The position numbers and the translations under genes were made by a program. 34,563 nucleotides of DNA from Rhodocyclaceae bacterium (GTDB lineage Bacteria; Pseudomonadota; Gammaproteobacteria; Burkholderiales; Rhodocyclaceae), in assembly GCA_017553285.1 (NCBI GenBank), contig JAFZMK010000327.1, positions 1-34,563 on the forward strand, read 5' to 3'. The notes beneath the pieces are model-generated. The model saw only the letters and a program-made list of their open reading frames with translations, did not search any database and had not been told where the DNA came from. Every line of letters starts with the position of its first letter. Within the stretch, counting starts at the first letter, position 1. This document shows positions 7,719 to 15,144 of this stretch, one piece after another.

Positions 7719-9302
7719 TCATGCACGGGAAAACGGCGCGGCAGGCGGCGAATCTTCCGCCGGTACGGCATTTTCCCCGGAAGAAACAGGGTTGCTGCCC
7801 ATTGTCGCAGATTTTTCCCCGCCCAGCGCATCGCCCGATTGCGCCGTGTGCAGTCGTGCACGCAAGGGGGTGAGCACCGCGTGCACCCGCGCGCCCAACG
7901 CCTGCGCCGTCTCGCCCTTGGCGGCGGCCAGCGTGACATCTGCCTGCAAGGCGGCCAGCGTCTGCTCGGCCTGTTGCAGCGTGCGGCGCAGCGCTGTGCC
8001 CTGCACTGCCAGTTCGGGCGAGATCTGCGCGGCGCTGAGCATTTCCAGCAGCCCGGGCACACTCAGCCGCCACAGCCGCCGCCCGTCGTGCGTCTGCACC
8101 GCACCGGCCAGATACGGCCAGCGCCCGCGCAGGTGTTCGGGCAAATAGAGCAATTCGTCGGCAGCAAAACATTCCAGCCCGGCCACCACCTGCACCAGCA
8201 GCGCCGCCTCGCCGCTTTCTTCGCCAATGACCAGGGCAAAGGCGGGAGGTAGCTCTTCGAGCGCACGCGGGTGCACGTGCGGCCACCATTGTTGCGGGGC
8301 GAGCAGCGGCAGCAGACCTTGCGCAAACGGCAGCCGCGCCGGGGCGTCCGTCGGCCACAGTACGTCGTCCTGCACGGCGACGATGCCGTGCACACAGGCC
8401 AGCGGCAAGGCAAAAGCGTAACCGGCACAGTGAAAAATCTGCATCACCTCGCCCGCTTCCCTGCGCAGCGCCGGTACGGGCGCGGGCGCAGGCAGCGCCG
8501 AGGCGGCAGGCGCAGCTTCTTCGGGCTGCGGCGCGGCTTCGGGTGCGGGGTTGGGCGCGGGTGCGGCTTCGGGGGCGGGTTTTGCCTCCGCCACGGCTTG
8601 CGGTGCGGGTTTGGGCGCTGGGGCGGGTTTGGGCGCGGGTTTTGCGGCGGGGGCGGCTTTTGGTGCCGGGGCGCGGGCGGCGCTCTCTTCGGTTACGACG
8701 ACCGAGCCGGGTTCGGCCAGCGAAGCCAGCGCGTTTTCCAGCACCGCATCGGGCGCGTCCGTTTGCAGACACAGTTCGCACGTTTGCGAGGGCGCGGGCG
8801 CGGCTTCGACCGAAGGGATGCCGCCCGTAAAACGCCCAAGTTCCGACAAGGCTTCCAGCGCACGCCGCCACAGCAGGCTCACGCCCACCAGCATCCGCCC
8901 GACCTGAAAACGCAGCCGCACCCGTCGCCCCATCGGTTTGAGGCGCGGCGCTTGCCGCGCATCCGCAGCCAGCGCGCAACACATGACGTCGATGACCGCT
9001 TCGTCACACGCCCGCTGCGCGCGCAGCCGCGCCAGTTGCTCGTGCAGCAAGGTGATGCCTTGCACCAGCAGCGCCACGTCAGTGGTCTGGCGCGCGTGCT
9101 GCTGCAAGGCGCGCGCCAGACGGGCGAAAGATTCGTAGCCCAGGGTGGCCGCCGCACCACACAGCGAATGCAGCAGCCGCGCCAGTTCATAGCGGTCGGC
9201 CTCCGCCACCGTCTCGCCAGCCAGCAAACTGGCCAGCGAATCCAGCACGGAAGCGCTTTCCGCGAAAAACTGATCCTGCAAGGAAAGACTTTCTGCACTC
9301 AT
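7719..9302 (-). CDS. CheA-like protein lacking kinase domains: Hpt-like, P2-like module, Pro/Ala linker, CheW-like
   Basis: I do not recognise a named gene. The ATG at 9302 was chosen because the frame further upstream overlaps motB and is not protein-like. The Shine-Dalgarno is weak. The 527-residue product has four visible parts. (1) An Hpt-like helical domain (about 5-105) with LLHSLCGAAATLGY; His45 could accept phosphate, but the usual Lys of HxLKG is Cys48. (2) Residues 127-205 (RRVRLRF, ALEALSELG, CELCLQTDAPDAVLENAL) resemble the module between P1 and the kinase in many CheA proteins. (3) A PAPKPA-type linker (210-280). (4) A CheW-like domain (about 287-421; FALPLACVHGIVAV, GLLPLL, ALLVQVVAGLECF, YLAGAV). 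A helical and then polar tail follows. No dimerisation helices, N box or glycine boxes exist. Lying between motB and cheR, it probably acts as a scaffold or phosphate relay. Confidence 0.85.
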   Translation of the reverse strand: MSAESLSLQDQFFAESASVLDSLASLLAGETVAEADRYELARLLHSLCGAAATLGYESFARLARALQQHARQTTDVALLVQGITLLHEQLARLRAQRACDEAVIDVMCCALAADARQAPRLKPMGRRVRLRFQVGRMLVGVSLLWRRALEALSELGRFTGGIPSVEAAPAPSQTCELCLQTDAPDAVLENALASLAEPGSVVVTEESAARAPAPKAAPAAKPAPKPAPAPKPAPQAVAEAKPAPEAAPAPNPAPEAAPQPEEAAPAASALPAPAPVPALRREAGEVMQIFHCAGYAFALPLACVHGIVAVQDDVLWPTDAPARLPFAQGLLPLLAPQQWWPHVHPRALEELPPAFALVIGEESGEAALLVQVVAGLECFAADELLYLPEHLRGRWPYLAGAVQTHDGRRLWRLSVPGLLEMLSAAQISPELAVQGTALRRTLQQAEQTLAALQADVTLAAAKGETAQALGARVHAVLTPLRARLHTAQSGDALGGEKSATMGSNPVSSGENAVPAEDSPPAAPFSRA

Positions 9303-9354
9303 GATGGCCACCCGGGCACGAAGGAGGCGCGAAACATTCCGCCCTCTGCGCTGT

Positions 9355-9362
9355 TTATCGGC
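9355..9362 (-). promoter_or_regulatory. Possible sigma-28 (FliA) -10 box upstream of the Hpt/CheW-like gene
   Basis: The minus strand reads GCCGATAA, an exact match to the sigma-28 -10 consensus, 53 nt upstream of the ATG in the 121-bp motB gap. The -35 position 15 nt upstream reads TCAG rather than TAAA, so this is a half-match. A FliA promoter would suit a late chemotaxis unit (this gene, cheR, cheB). Confidence 0.35.
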
Positions 9363-9423
9363 AGCGCCGCAGCGTTGCTGAAGCGCTACACGGCGAAATA
9401 TTTTTCGCGCATTGTGACATACG

Positions 9424-10464
9424 TCACATTGTCGTGTCCGTTGCCTGTCCGCGCGCGCGCAGTTCCATTTCCCGCGCCGCTTCGCTGTCTTCCGGCGGCG
9501 CTTCTGGTGCGCCAAAGGATTCCCGGCGCATGTCTTCTTCGGCCTGTTTGTTGAGCACCAGCAGGCTGATGCGGCGGTTGATGGGCGCGGCGGGGTCTTC
9601 GGGCACCAGCGGCGCAATATCTGCCAGCCCCACCACACGCATCACTTTCGCCGGGTCCAGCCCGCCTTGCACCAGTTCGCGGCGCGAGGCGTTGGCGCGG
9701 TCGGCAGAAAGTTCCCAGTTGGAAAAACCGCGATGACCGCTGATAAACGGCGTGGAATCGGTATGCCCCGAGATGGAAATCTTGTTGGGCACGCCATTGA
9801 GCGCGCGCCCGATGGCACGCAACAGCGAGCGCATGTGCGGCTGCACCTCGGCACTGCCGCTGCTGAACATGGGGCGGTTTTTCTCGTCCACAATCTGGAT
9901 GCGCAAGCCTTCGGCGGTAATCTGCACCAGCAGTTGTTCCCGATACGGGCGCAGTTCCGGGCTGGCTTCCACCACTGCTTCAATGCGCCCTTTCAAATCC
10001 AGCAACTGGGCGCGCTCGGCGCTTTTGTCCACGCCGCCCACACCTTCGCCCGTACCTTCGCCGGAAAGGTCTTTGCCCTGGTCGCCACGGTCACTCTGAC
10101 CGCCTTGCGCGCGCAGGCTGGCATCGTCCGTTTTCGGTTTTTCGCGCCCGGGCGTGGTGCCACGGCGCACCTGACCGACCGATTTGGTCAAATCCTCGCC
10201 ACCGGCTGGCAAGACGCTGGAAATTTCCTGCTCGCCCACCGAAGAGCCGCCCTGCATGGCGACTTTCATTTCCATGTCAAAGCCTTCGGCAATCCCGCGC
10301 AGGTCTTCTTCCGAAGTCGAACCCAGCAGCCACAACAGCAAGAAGAAGGCCATCATCGCCGTCACGAAGTCGGCGTATGCGATTTTCCACGCACCGCCGT
10401 GGTGACCACCGCCACCCTTTTTGATGCGTTTGATGACTATTGGCTGTTGGGTTTTGTCGCTCAT
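9424..10464 (-). CDS. motB: Flagellar stator protein MotB
   Basis: MotB forms the proton channel with MotA and anchors the stator to peptidoglycan. The 346-residue protein has a basic cytoplasmic start (IKRIKKGGGGHHGG) and one membrane helix (about 30-49) carrying the proton-carrying Asp32 (YADFVTAMMAF). A Gly-rich, charged linker includes the plug region. An OmpA-like peptidoglycan-binding domain follows (about 175-305; ISISGHTDSTPF, NWELSADRAN, NRRISLLVL). The C-terminal 40 residues are acidic and disordered. motA ends 31 nt upstream, so the two are co-transcribed. All key residues are intact. Confidence 0.97.
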   Translation of the reverse strand: MSDKTQQPIVIKRIKKGGGGHHGGAWKIAYADFVTAMMAFFLLLWLLGSTSEEDLRGIAEGFDMEMKVAMQGGSSVGEQEISSVLPAGGEDLTKSVGQVRRGTTPGREKPKTDDASLRAQGGQSDRGDQGKDLSGEGTGEGVGGVDKSAERAQLLDLKGRIEAVVEASPELRPYREQLLVQITAEGLRIQIVDEKNRPMFSSGSAEVQPHMRSLLRAIGRALNGVPNKISISGHTDSTPFISGHRGFSNWELSADRANASRRELVQGGLDPAKVMRVVGLADIAPLVPEDPAAPINRRISLLVLNKQAEEDMRRESFGAPEAPPEDSEAAREMELRARGQATDTTM

Positions 10465-10495
10465 CGCCTGTCTTCCACCGCTTCAGCCTGACGCC

Positions 10496-11347
10496 TTATT
10501 TGTGGTTTTTCAGCTCGGCTTCCAGTTCCTGGAAGGTCGGGCGGTCGTCGCCTTCGAGCACTTTACGGCCAAATTCCACCGCCACCTGCGGCGCATAGCC
10601 ATTCATGCTGGCCAGCAACACCGCCTTGATGCAGGTGAAAATTCTGCCTTCGTGCTCGGCAATCTGACCGAGCTGGCTGGCAATCGGCGCCACAAAGCCG
10701 TAAGAGACCAAAATCCCGAGGAAGGTACCCACCAGCGCGCCGGCAATCATTTTCCCCAGCACGGCAGGCGGCTCGCCCACCGAACCCATGGTATTCACCA
10801 CCCCCATCACGCACACCACGATACCGAAGGCGGGCAGGCCATCGGCGGCGTTTTGCATGATGTGCGAGGGCGCGTGCGCTTCGTGGTGATGCACTTCCAG
10901 TTCCTGCTCCATCAGCCCTTCGATTTCCATCGCGTTGAGGTTGCCCCCCACCATCATGCGCAGGTAGTCCGTGATGAATTCCACCAGATGATGATCGCCG
11001 GCAATCGCCGGATATTTCGAGAAAAACGGGCTGCTGCCGGGGTTTTCCACGTCCTGTTCGATGGACATCAAACCCTCTTTGCGCACCTTGGAGAGCAACT
11101 CGTACATCAAGCACAGCGCATCCATGTAATACGCCTTGTTGTGCTTGGAACCCTTCAGGATGCCGGGCAACGCCTTCATCGTGTGCTTGATCGCCTTGCC
11201 GCCGTTACTGGCCACCAGCCCGCCGATGGCGAGACCCAGAATGGCCGCGTACTCATTGGGCACCCACAGTGCCGCCACGTTGCCGTGGATAGCATAGGTG
11301 CCTACTGAAGACAGCAGGATGATCACGTATCCAATCAGCAGAAACAC
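10496..11347 (-). CDS. motA: Flagellar stator protein MotA
   Basis: MotA is the four-helix inner-membrane stator subunit that turns proton flow into torque. Its 283 residues match the usual length. The residues that contact the rotor and shape the channel align one position from E. coli: Arg89 and Glu97 in the cytoplasmic loop (KVRKEGLMSIE), Pro172 (LPAFGIVVCVMGVV) and Pro221 (FVAPIASQ). A GGGAGGAG stretch about 8 nt before the ATG serves as the ribosome-binding site. It follows the flhDC unit after a terminator and a candidate promoter, as in the classic flhDC-motAB arrangement, so it is presumably switched on by FlhDC. Confidence 0.97.
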   Translation of the reverse strand: MFLLIGYVIILLSSVGTYAIHGNVAALWVPNEYAAILGLAIGGLVASNGGKAIKHTMKALPGILKGSKHNKAYYMDALCLMYELLSKVRKEGLMSIEQDVENPGSSPFFSKYPAIAGDHHLVEFITDYLRMMVGGNLNAMEIEGLMEQELEVHHHEAHAPSHIMQNAADGLPAFGIVVCVMGVVNTMGSVGEPPAVLGKMIAGALVGTFLGILVSYGFVAPIASQLGQIAEHEGRIFTCIKAVLLASMNGYAPQVAVEFGRKVLEGDDRPTFQELEAELKNHK

Positions 11348-11397
11348 TCCAGACTCCTCCCGCCCGAAGTACGGGCGCAGCGTTTTGCAACAACCCG

Positions 11398-11428
11398 ATT
11401 ATCGGTCAAAAAACCCGCCCCCTGCCAA
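11398..11428 (-). promoter_or_regulatory. Candidate promoter for motA-motB (and downstream che genes)
   Basis: On the minus strand TTGGCA (5 of 6 to TTGACA), a 19-nt spacer and GATAAT (5 of 6 to TATAAT) lie 50-80 nt upstream of motA, between the flhC terminator and motA. The spacer is longer than ideal, which would fit an activator-dependent (FlhDC) promoter. The -10 overlaps ACCGATAA, a 7 of 8 match to the sigma-28 -10, without a matching -35. Confidence 0.4.
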
Positions 11429-11481
11429 GAAAATTTCACCCCGGGCGTGCACCAGCGCACGCCCGCGCCACGATACCCCAC

Positions 11482-11515
11482 AAAAAACAGGGGTGCTCTC
11501 TTGCGAAAGCACCCC
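11482..11515 (-). terminator. Intrinsic terminator downstream of flhC
   Basis: On the minus strand an 8-bp stem GGGGTGCT/AGCACCCC with a 10-nt loop is followed by TG and six T. It lies 46 nt after the flhC stop and separates flhDC from motAB. Confidence 0.85.
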
Positions 11516-11561
11516 AAGGGAGGATGATCAACACACAACCAAAGCTGGTTTTCTGGGCAAT

Positions 11562-12128
11562 TTATTCGGCCAGCGCCACCGTCTTGCGCGTCGAAGTGCG
11601 CGTGCGCGCCACCGATTTCTTGCCTTTGCCGGCACGCGAGGGCATGTTGCACAGACCGCAGACGTAGTTGGCTTTCGGGTCGTAAGCGTGCGAGACGTAT
11701 TCGCCGCCGCATTGCGTGCAACGGGTCAGTTGCAGCAGGTCGGCATCGAAAAAGCGCACCAGCGTCCAGGCGCGGGTCAAGCTCAGCGCCGGTTCGATGC
11801 GCAGCGCTTCGATTTTGTCCAGATACAGGTGGTAGGAACGCAAAATCGCGTCCAGCCCGGTCAGTTGCGCGTAGCGCTCAAAAAACCGGAAAAACCCCAT
11901 GAACAGCGAAGCATGCACGTTCGGCTGCCAGGCCATGAACCAGTCGGTGGAAAACGGCAGCATCCCTTTCGGGGGCGAAGCACCACGTACTTCCTTGTAG
12001 ATTTTCAGCAGCCGTTCGCGCGACAGCGAAGTCTCGGTCTCCAGCATTTGCATACGGGCGCCCAGACTCACCATCTCCACGGCGCGGCGGACTTCTTCAG
12101 CATCCTGAATCACGCTTTTACTTTTCAT
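11562..12128 (-). CDS. flhC: Flagellar master transcriptional activator subunit FlhC
   Basis: FlhC joins FlhD in the D4C2 complex that activates class II flagellar promoters with sigma-70. The 188-residue protein keeps the four zinc-binding cysteines at the same numbers as E. coli: Cys137, Cys140 (CTQCGG), Cys157 and Cys160 (CGLC). The N-terminal part has the family pattern (MVSLGARMQMLETETSLSRERLLKIYKEV, with PPKGMLPFSTDWF after it). The C-terminal tail (GKGKKSVARTRTSTRKT) is basic and may help DNA binding. Its ATG overlaps the flhD stop region by 11 nt, implying translational coupling. The intact zinc site suggests a working regulator. Confidence 0.97.
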   Translation of the reverse strand: MKSKSVIQDAEEVRRAVEMVSLGARMQMLETETSLSRERLLKIYKEVRGASPPKGMLPFSTDWFMAWQPNVHASLFMGFFRFFERYAQLTGLDAILRSYHLYLDKIEALRIEPALSLTRAWTLVRFFDADLLQLTRCTQCGGEYVSHAYDPKANYVCGLCNMPSRAGKGKKSVARTRTSTRKTVALAE

Positions 12129-12462
12129 CGCCGTCTTCTCCTCGTGGCAGTTTTTCCGGCGCCTGCGCGGCTGCCACTATGGCCGCGTGCAGACTGGTAC
12201 TGGTCAGATCGCGGCCTTCGCCCGCCAGCATTTTCATCAATGCGGCGTTGTCGAAACGGAACGCTGGCAAAACCATCTGGCAATTTGCCATGCGTACCAG
12301 TTTCGGCCCCGAAAGCCCGACAATCAGATCCGCAATCTCGCCGTCAATTCCGAGACGAAACATGGCCGACTCGCGGTCTTCGCGCAGCATCTGCTGAGCG
12401 AGCATCAGGAACGCAGTGTTCAGCTCCTGAATATCTTCCTGGAAGTCGCGGCGTTGCTTCAT
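12118..12462 (-). CDS. flhD: Flagellar master transcriptional activator subunit FlhD
   Basis: Partner of FlhC in the flagellar master regulator. The 114 residues match the family length. Conserved stretches include LNTAFLMLAQQMLREDRESAMFRLGI and FRFDNAALM. FlhD normally dimerises through a disulfide; the only cysteine here is Cys61 in a mid-protein loop (ANCQMV). No good Shine-Dalgarno precedes the ATG, yet this start aligns with E. coli FlhD. It is the first gene of the motility block, 125 nt downstream of the fba terminator, so its promoter should lie in that gap. Confidence 0.95.
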   Translation of the reverse strand: MKQRRDFQEDIQELNTAFLMLAQQMLREDRESAMFRLGIDGEIADLIVGLSGPKLVRMANCQMVLPAFRFDNAALMKMLAGEGRDLTSTSLHAAIVAAAQAPEKLPRGEDGDEK

Positions 12463-12503
12463 CTGACTGAAATATCCAAACCGTTACTGCGGGTACGAGC
12501 CAA

Positions 12504-12532
12504 AACTTAAAGTAGTTTGTGAAGAATTGCAA
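12504..12532 (-). promoter_or_regulatory. Weak candidate promoter for flhDC
   Basis: The minus strand shows TTGCAA, 17 nt, TAAGTT about 45-70 nt before flhD. Spacing is ideal but the -10 matches only 3 of 6, so an activator would be needed. The gap is more AT-rich than its surroundings, as usual for a regulated promoter. Confidence 0.25.
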
Positions 12533-12587
12533 AACCCGCACGCTTTGCATCTGTGTTTTCTGTGCAAATCTGTGTCTTTTCTGGCAC

Positions 12588-12615
12588 AAAAAACGGCGCG
12601 GATTGCTCCGCGCCG
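12588..12615 (-). terminator. Intrinsic terminator downstream of fba
   Basis: On the minus strand an 8-bp GC-only stem CGGCGCGG/CCGCGCCG with a 6-nt loop is followed directly by six T. It lies 34 nt past the fba stop, a textbook intrinsic terminator that insulates flhDC from fba. Confidence 0.92.
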
Positions 12616-12649
12616 TGACATAGTGCCTTGTGCGCTGTGCCCTGCCCTG

Positions 12650-13714
12650 TTAGCGCACCGCCTGTTTCAGTTGCCCGTCGCGGTAACGGGCGGCCATTTT
12701 GTCCAGCGAGACGGCGCGGATGCGGTCAGCCTGCCCTGCCGAGCCAAACGCCTCGAAACGCTGGCGACACAGTTGTTTGGCCGCTTCGCGGGCGGGTTTG
12801 TTGAATTCGCGCGGGTCGAATTTTTCGGGATTTTCAGTAAGGAACTTGCGGATGGCGCCGGTCATCGCCAGACGGATGTCGGTGTCGATGTTGATTTTGC
12901 GCACGCCGTAGCGAATCGCGGTTTGCAGCTCTTCGACCGGCACACCGTAGGTTTCTTTCATGTTGCCGCCATAGTTGCGGATGATGGCCAGCAGCTCTTG
13001 CGGCACGCTGGACGAGCCGTGCATGACCAGGTGCGTATTCGGCAGGCGGGCGTGGATTTCCTTGACGCGCTCGATGGCGAGAATGTCGCCAGTGGGTTTG
13101 CGGGTGAATTTGTAGGCACCGTGGCTGGTGCCGATGGCGATGGCAAGTGCGTCGCAATCGGTGGCGCGGACAAACTCGGCAGCTTCATCCGGGTCAGTCA
13201 GCAGCGCGGAATGATCCAGCTTGCCAGCGGCGCCAATGCCGTCTTCTTCGCCCGCCTGACCGGTTTCCAGCGAGCCGAGGCAGCCCAGTTCGGCTTCTAC
13301 GGTCACCCCAATGGCGTGCGAAAACTTCACCACTTCGCGGGTAACTTCCACGTTGTATTCATAGCTGGACGGCGTTTTGCCGTCTTCGCGCAGCGAGCCA
13401 TCCATCATCACGCTGGAAAAGCCCGAACGAATCGCCGCCATGCACACGGCGGGCGTCTGGCCGTGGTCCTGATGCATGACTACCGGCAGGTGCGGGTAAC
13501 TTTCCACTGCGGCGTCAATCAGGTGGCGCAAAAACGCCTCACCCGCATATTTGCGTGCCCCCGCCGACGCCTGCATGATGACCGGGCTGGCGCATTCTTC
13601 TGCGGCCTCCATGATGGCCTGCACCTGTTCCAGGTTATTGACGTTGAAAGCGGGCAAGCCATAGCCGTTTTCGGCAGCGTGATCCAGCAATTGACGCATC
13701 GACACAAGTGACAT
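12650..13714 (-). CDS. fba: Fructose-bisphosphate aldolase class II, CbbA subtype
   Basis: Cleaves fructose 1,6-bisphosphate to dihydroxyacetone phosphate and glyceraldehyde 3-phosphate, or the reverse in gluconeogenesis and the Calvin cycle. The 354-residue protein has the zinc/catalytic motif HQDHG (Asp83, His84), a second ligand region GTSHGAYK near 195-202, and HGSSSVP near 232. The sequence style ([27 protein letters not shown]) is that of the CbbA/Calvin-cycle subtype common in betaproteobacteria. That name does not prove autotrophy, since no other cbb gene is in view. GGAGG lies 7 nt before the ATG. It has its own promoter and terminator. Confidence 0.97.
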   Translation of the reverse strand: MSLVSMRQLLDHAAENGYGLPAFNVNNLEQVQAIMEAAEECASPVIMQASAGARKYAGEAFLRHLIDAAVESYPHLPVVMHQDHGQTPAVCMAAIRSGFSSVMMDGSLREDGKTPSSYEYNVEVTREVVKFSHAIGVTVEAELGCLGSLETGQAGEEDGIGAAGKLDHSALLTDPDEAAEFVRATDCDALAIAIGTSHGAYKFTRKPTGDILAIERVKEIHARLPNTHLVMHGSSSVPQELLAIIRNYGGNMKETYGVPVEELQTAIRYGVRKINIDTDIRLAMTGAIRKFLTENPEKFDPREFNKPAREAAKQLCRQRFEAFGSAGQADRIRAVSLDKMAARYRDGQLKQAVR

Positions 13715-13751
13715 CGAAAGACCTCCTCAGTGGTTCAGGGAAAACTTTTTT

Positions 13752-13780
13752 ATTCTACTGTCTGTTTGAGGCGATGACAG
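13752..13780 (-). promoter_or_regulatory. Candidate sigma-70 promoter for fba
   Basis: On the minus strand CTGTCA (4 of 6), exactly 17 nt, TAGAAT (5 of 6), about 40 nt before the fba start and upstream of a strong GGAGG. Spacing and placement are good. It lies in the 134-bp divergent gap shared with the DadA-like gene, for which I see no convincing promoter. Confidence 0.55.
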
Positions 13781-13848
13781 CCGCAGTCAGCTTGCATATC
13801 ATTACGGGTTGTTAAACACAGATACAAAAACGGCAGCACAAGCGCATC

Positions 13849-15120
13849 ATGGACATCGCCATCATCGGAGCCGGCATTACCGGGCTGACCACCGCCTGGC
13901 GCTTACACGCAGCGGGTCATCGCGTCACGATTTTCGAGACCTGCGATGAACCCGCCTCTCAAGGCAGCCGCCACAACGGGGGGCAATTGCGCTTTTTTAC
14001 CCTCTCGCCGGTGGCGGATCGTCGCCTCTCCCTGTTTTCCCTGCCCGACTGGATTAACGCCTACGACTCGCCCATCTACTGGCGCCCGCAGCGTGGCGAC
14101 GGGCAATGGCGCTGGTTGCGCGCGTTTTTGCGCGCCAGCCGCAAGCGCCCGCGACAAGAGGCGCTGGAAGCCTTGCAGGAACTGGCCGCCATCAGTTTTG
14201 AGCTGACCGGACAACTGCACGAGCTGCCCGGCGTGCACTCCCACCATGCCCGCACCGGGCGCATCGTGCTCTACCGCCATCCCAAGCGTTTTGAGGCGGC
14301 ACGGCGCGCCGCCGAGCACACCTATCAGTTGCGCGAACACATGCAAACGCTCTCCAACGCCGAGTGCGTGGAAGAGGTGCCGCTGCTTGCCGACACCATC
14401 AAGCACTTCGTCGGCGGCATTTACAGCCCGGACGATTGCGTGCTGGACGTGCCCCTGCTGTGTCGCACGCTCTCTGCCCATCTGCTCACCAAAGCGCCCG
14501 AGGTGCGCATCATGTACGGGCTGAAGGCGCTATCGCTCGATGCGCGCAACGGGCGCATCGTCGCCGTCGATACGGAAGAAGCGCGCTTTGCCATTGATGC
14601 CGTGGTGCTCGCCTGCGGCGTGCAAACCCAGCCGCTGCTGTACCGTCTGGGCATTTCGCTGCCGCTCTACCCGATTACCGGCTATCAGCTCAGCATCGCG
14701 CAGGTGGCCGATGCGCCGCCGCTGCGCGTGGCGCTCTCGGATGCGGAGGCGCATTTTCATCTCAGCGCGCTGGAAGGGAAAATCCACGCCTCGGGGCTGT
14801 TTGACATCGCCGCGCCGCGCGAATTTCCCAGTGCCGCGCGGGTAGAGCATCTGCGCCGGCGCGCGGCGGCTTTCACCGGCAAACACTGGCCGCTGGATGC
14901 GCCCGAAGTGTTCATGAACGTATGCGCCGCCACGCCCAACGGCTGCCCCATCATTGGCCGTCAGCCTGAATTTACCAACCTCTGGTACAACCTCGGTCAC
15001 GGTCAGTTGGGGCTGACGCTGGCGGCGGGCGCTGCCGAACTGCTCGCCTGCCAAATGAGCGACAAGCCCATCCTCTGCAACGAAGCGCCGTTTGCGCCGC
15101 CGCCAATGGACGGCGCATAA
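13849..15120 (+). CDS. FAD-dependent oxidoreductase, D-amino acid dehydrogenase (DadA)-like
   Basis: A 423-residue member of the DAO/DadA fold. The dinucleotide-binding motif IAIIGAGITGLTTAW (4-18) begins the protein, followed by the acidic end of the second strand (IFET). HNGGQLR near 43-49 matches the flavin-loop position where DadA has NAGQ. The C-terminus has NLWYNLGHGQLGLTLAAGAAELLA, the family's FAD-contacting segment. DadA oxidises D-amino acids to 2-oxo acids and passes electrons to the respiratory chain. The substrate here cannot be told from sequence, because no dadX racemase or transporter lies nearby. It is a single gene, divergent from fba and convergent with glmS. No clear Shine-Dalgarno is visible. 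Confidence 0.85.
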   Translation: MDIAIIGAGITGLTTAWRLHAAGHRVTIFETCDEPASQGSRHNGGQLRFFTLSPVADRRLSLFSLPDWINAYDSPIYWRPQRGDGQWRWLRAFLRASRKRPRQEALEALQELAAISFELTGQLHELPGVHSHHARTGRIVLYRHPKRFEAARRAAEHTYQLREHMQTLSNAECVEEVPLLADTIKHFVGGIYSPDDCVLDVPLLCRTLSAHLLTKAPEVRIMYGLKALSLDARNGRIVAVDTEEARFAIDAVVLACGVQTQPLLYRLGISLPLYPITGYQLSIAQVADAPPLRVALSDAEAHFHLSALEGKIHASGLFDIAAPREFPSAARVEHLRRRAAAFTGKHWPLDAPEVFMNVCAATPNGCPIIGRQPEFTNLWYNLGHGQLGLTLAAGAAELLACQMSDKPILCNEAPFAPPPMDGA

Positions 15121-15144
15121 AAACGGGCAAACGCGGCGCGCACC

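Noticed and set aside
9303-9638. Upstream in-frame extension of the Hpt/CheW-like gene
   Set aside because: It overlaps motB and is Arg/Cys/Lys-rich without resemblance to any domain; the Hpt-like domain starts at the chosen ATG.
15121-15144. Terminator between the convergent DadA-like gene and glmS
   Set aside because: The 24-bp gap has no inverted repeat with a T-run on either strand.
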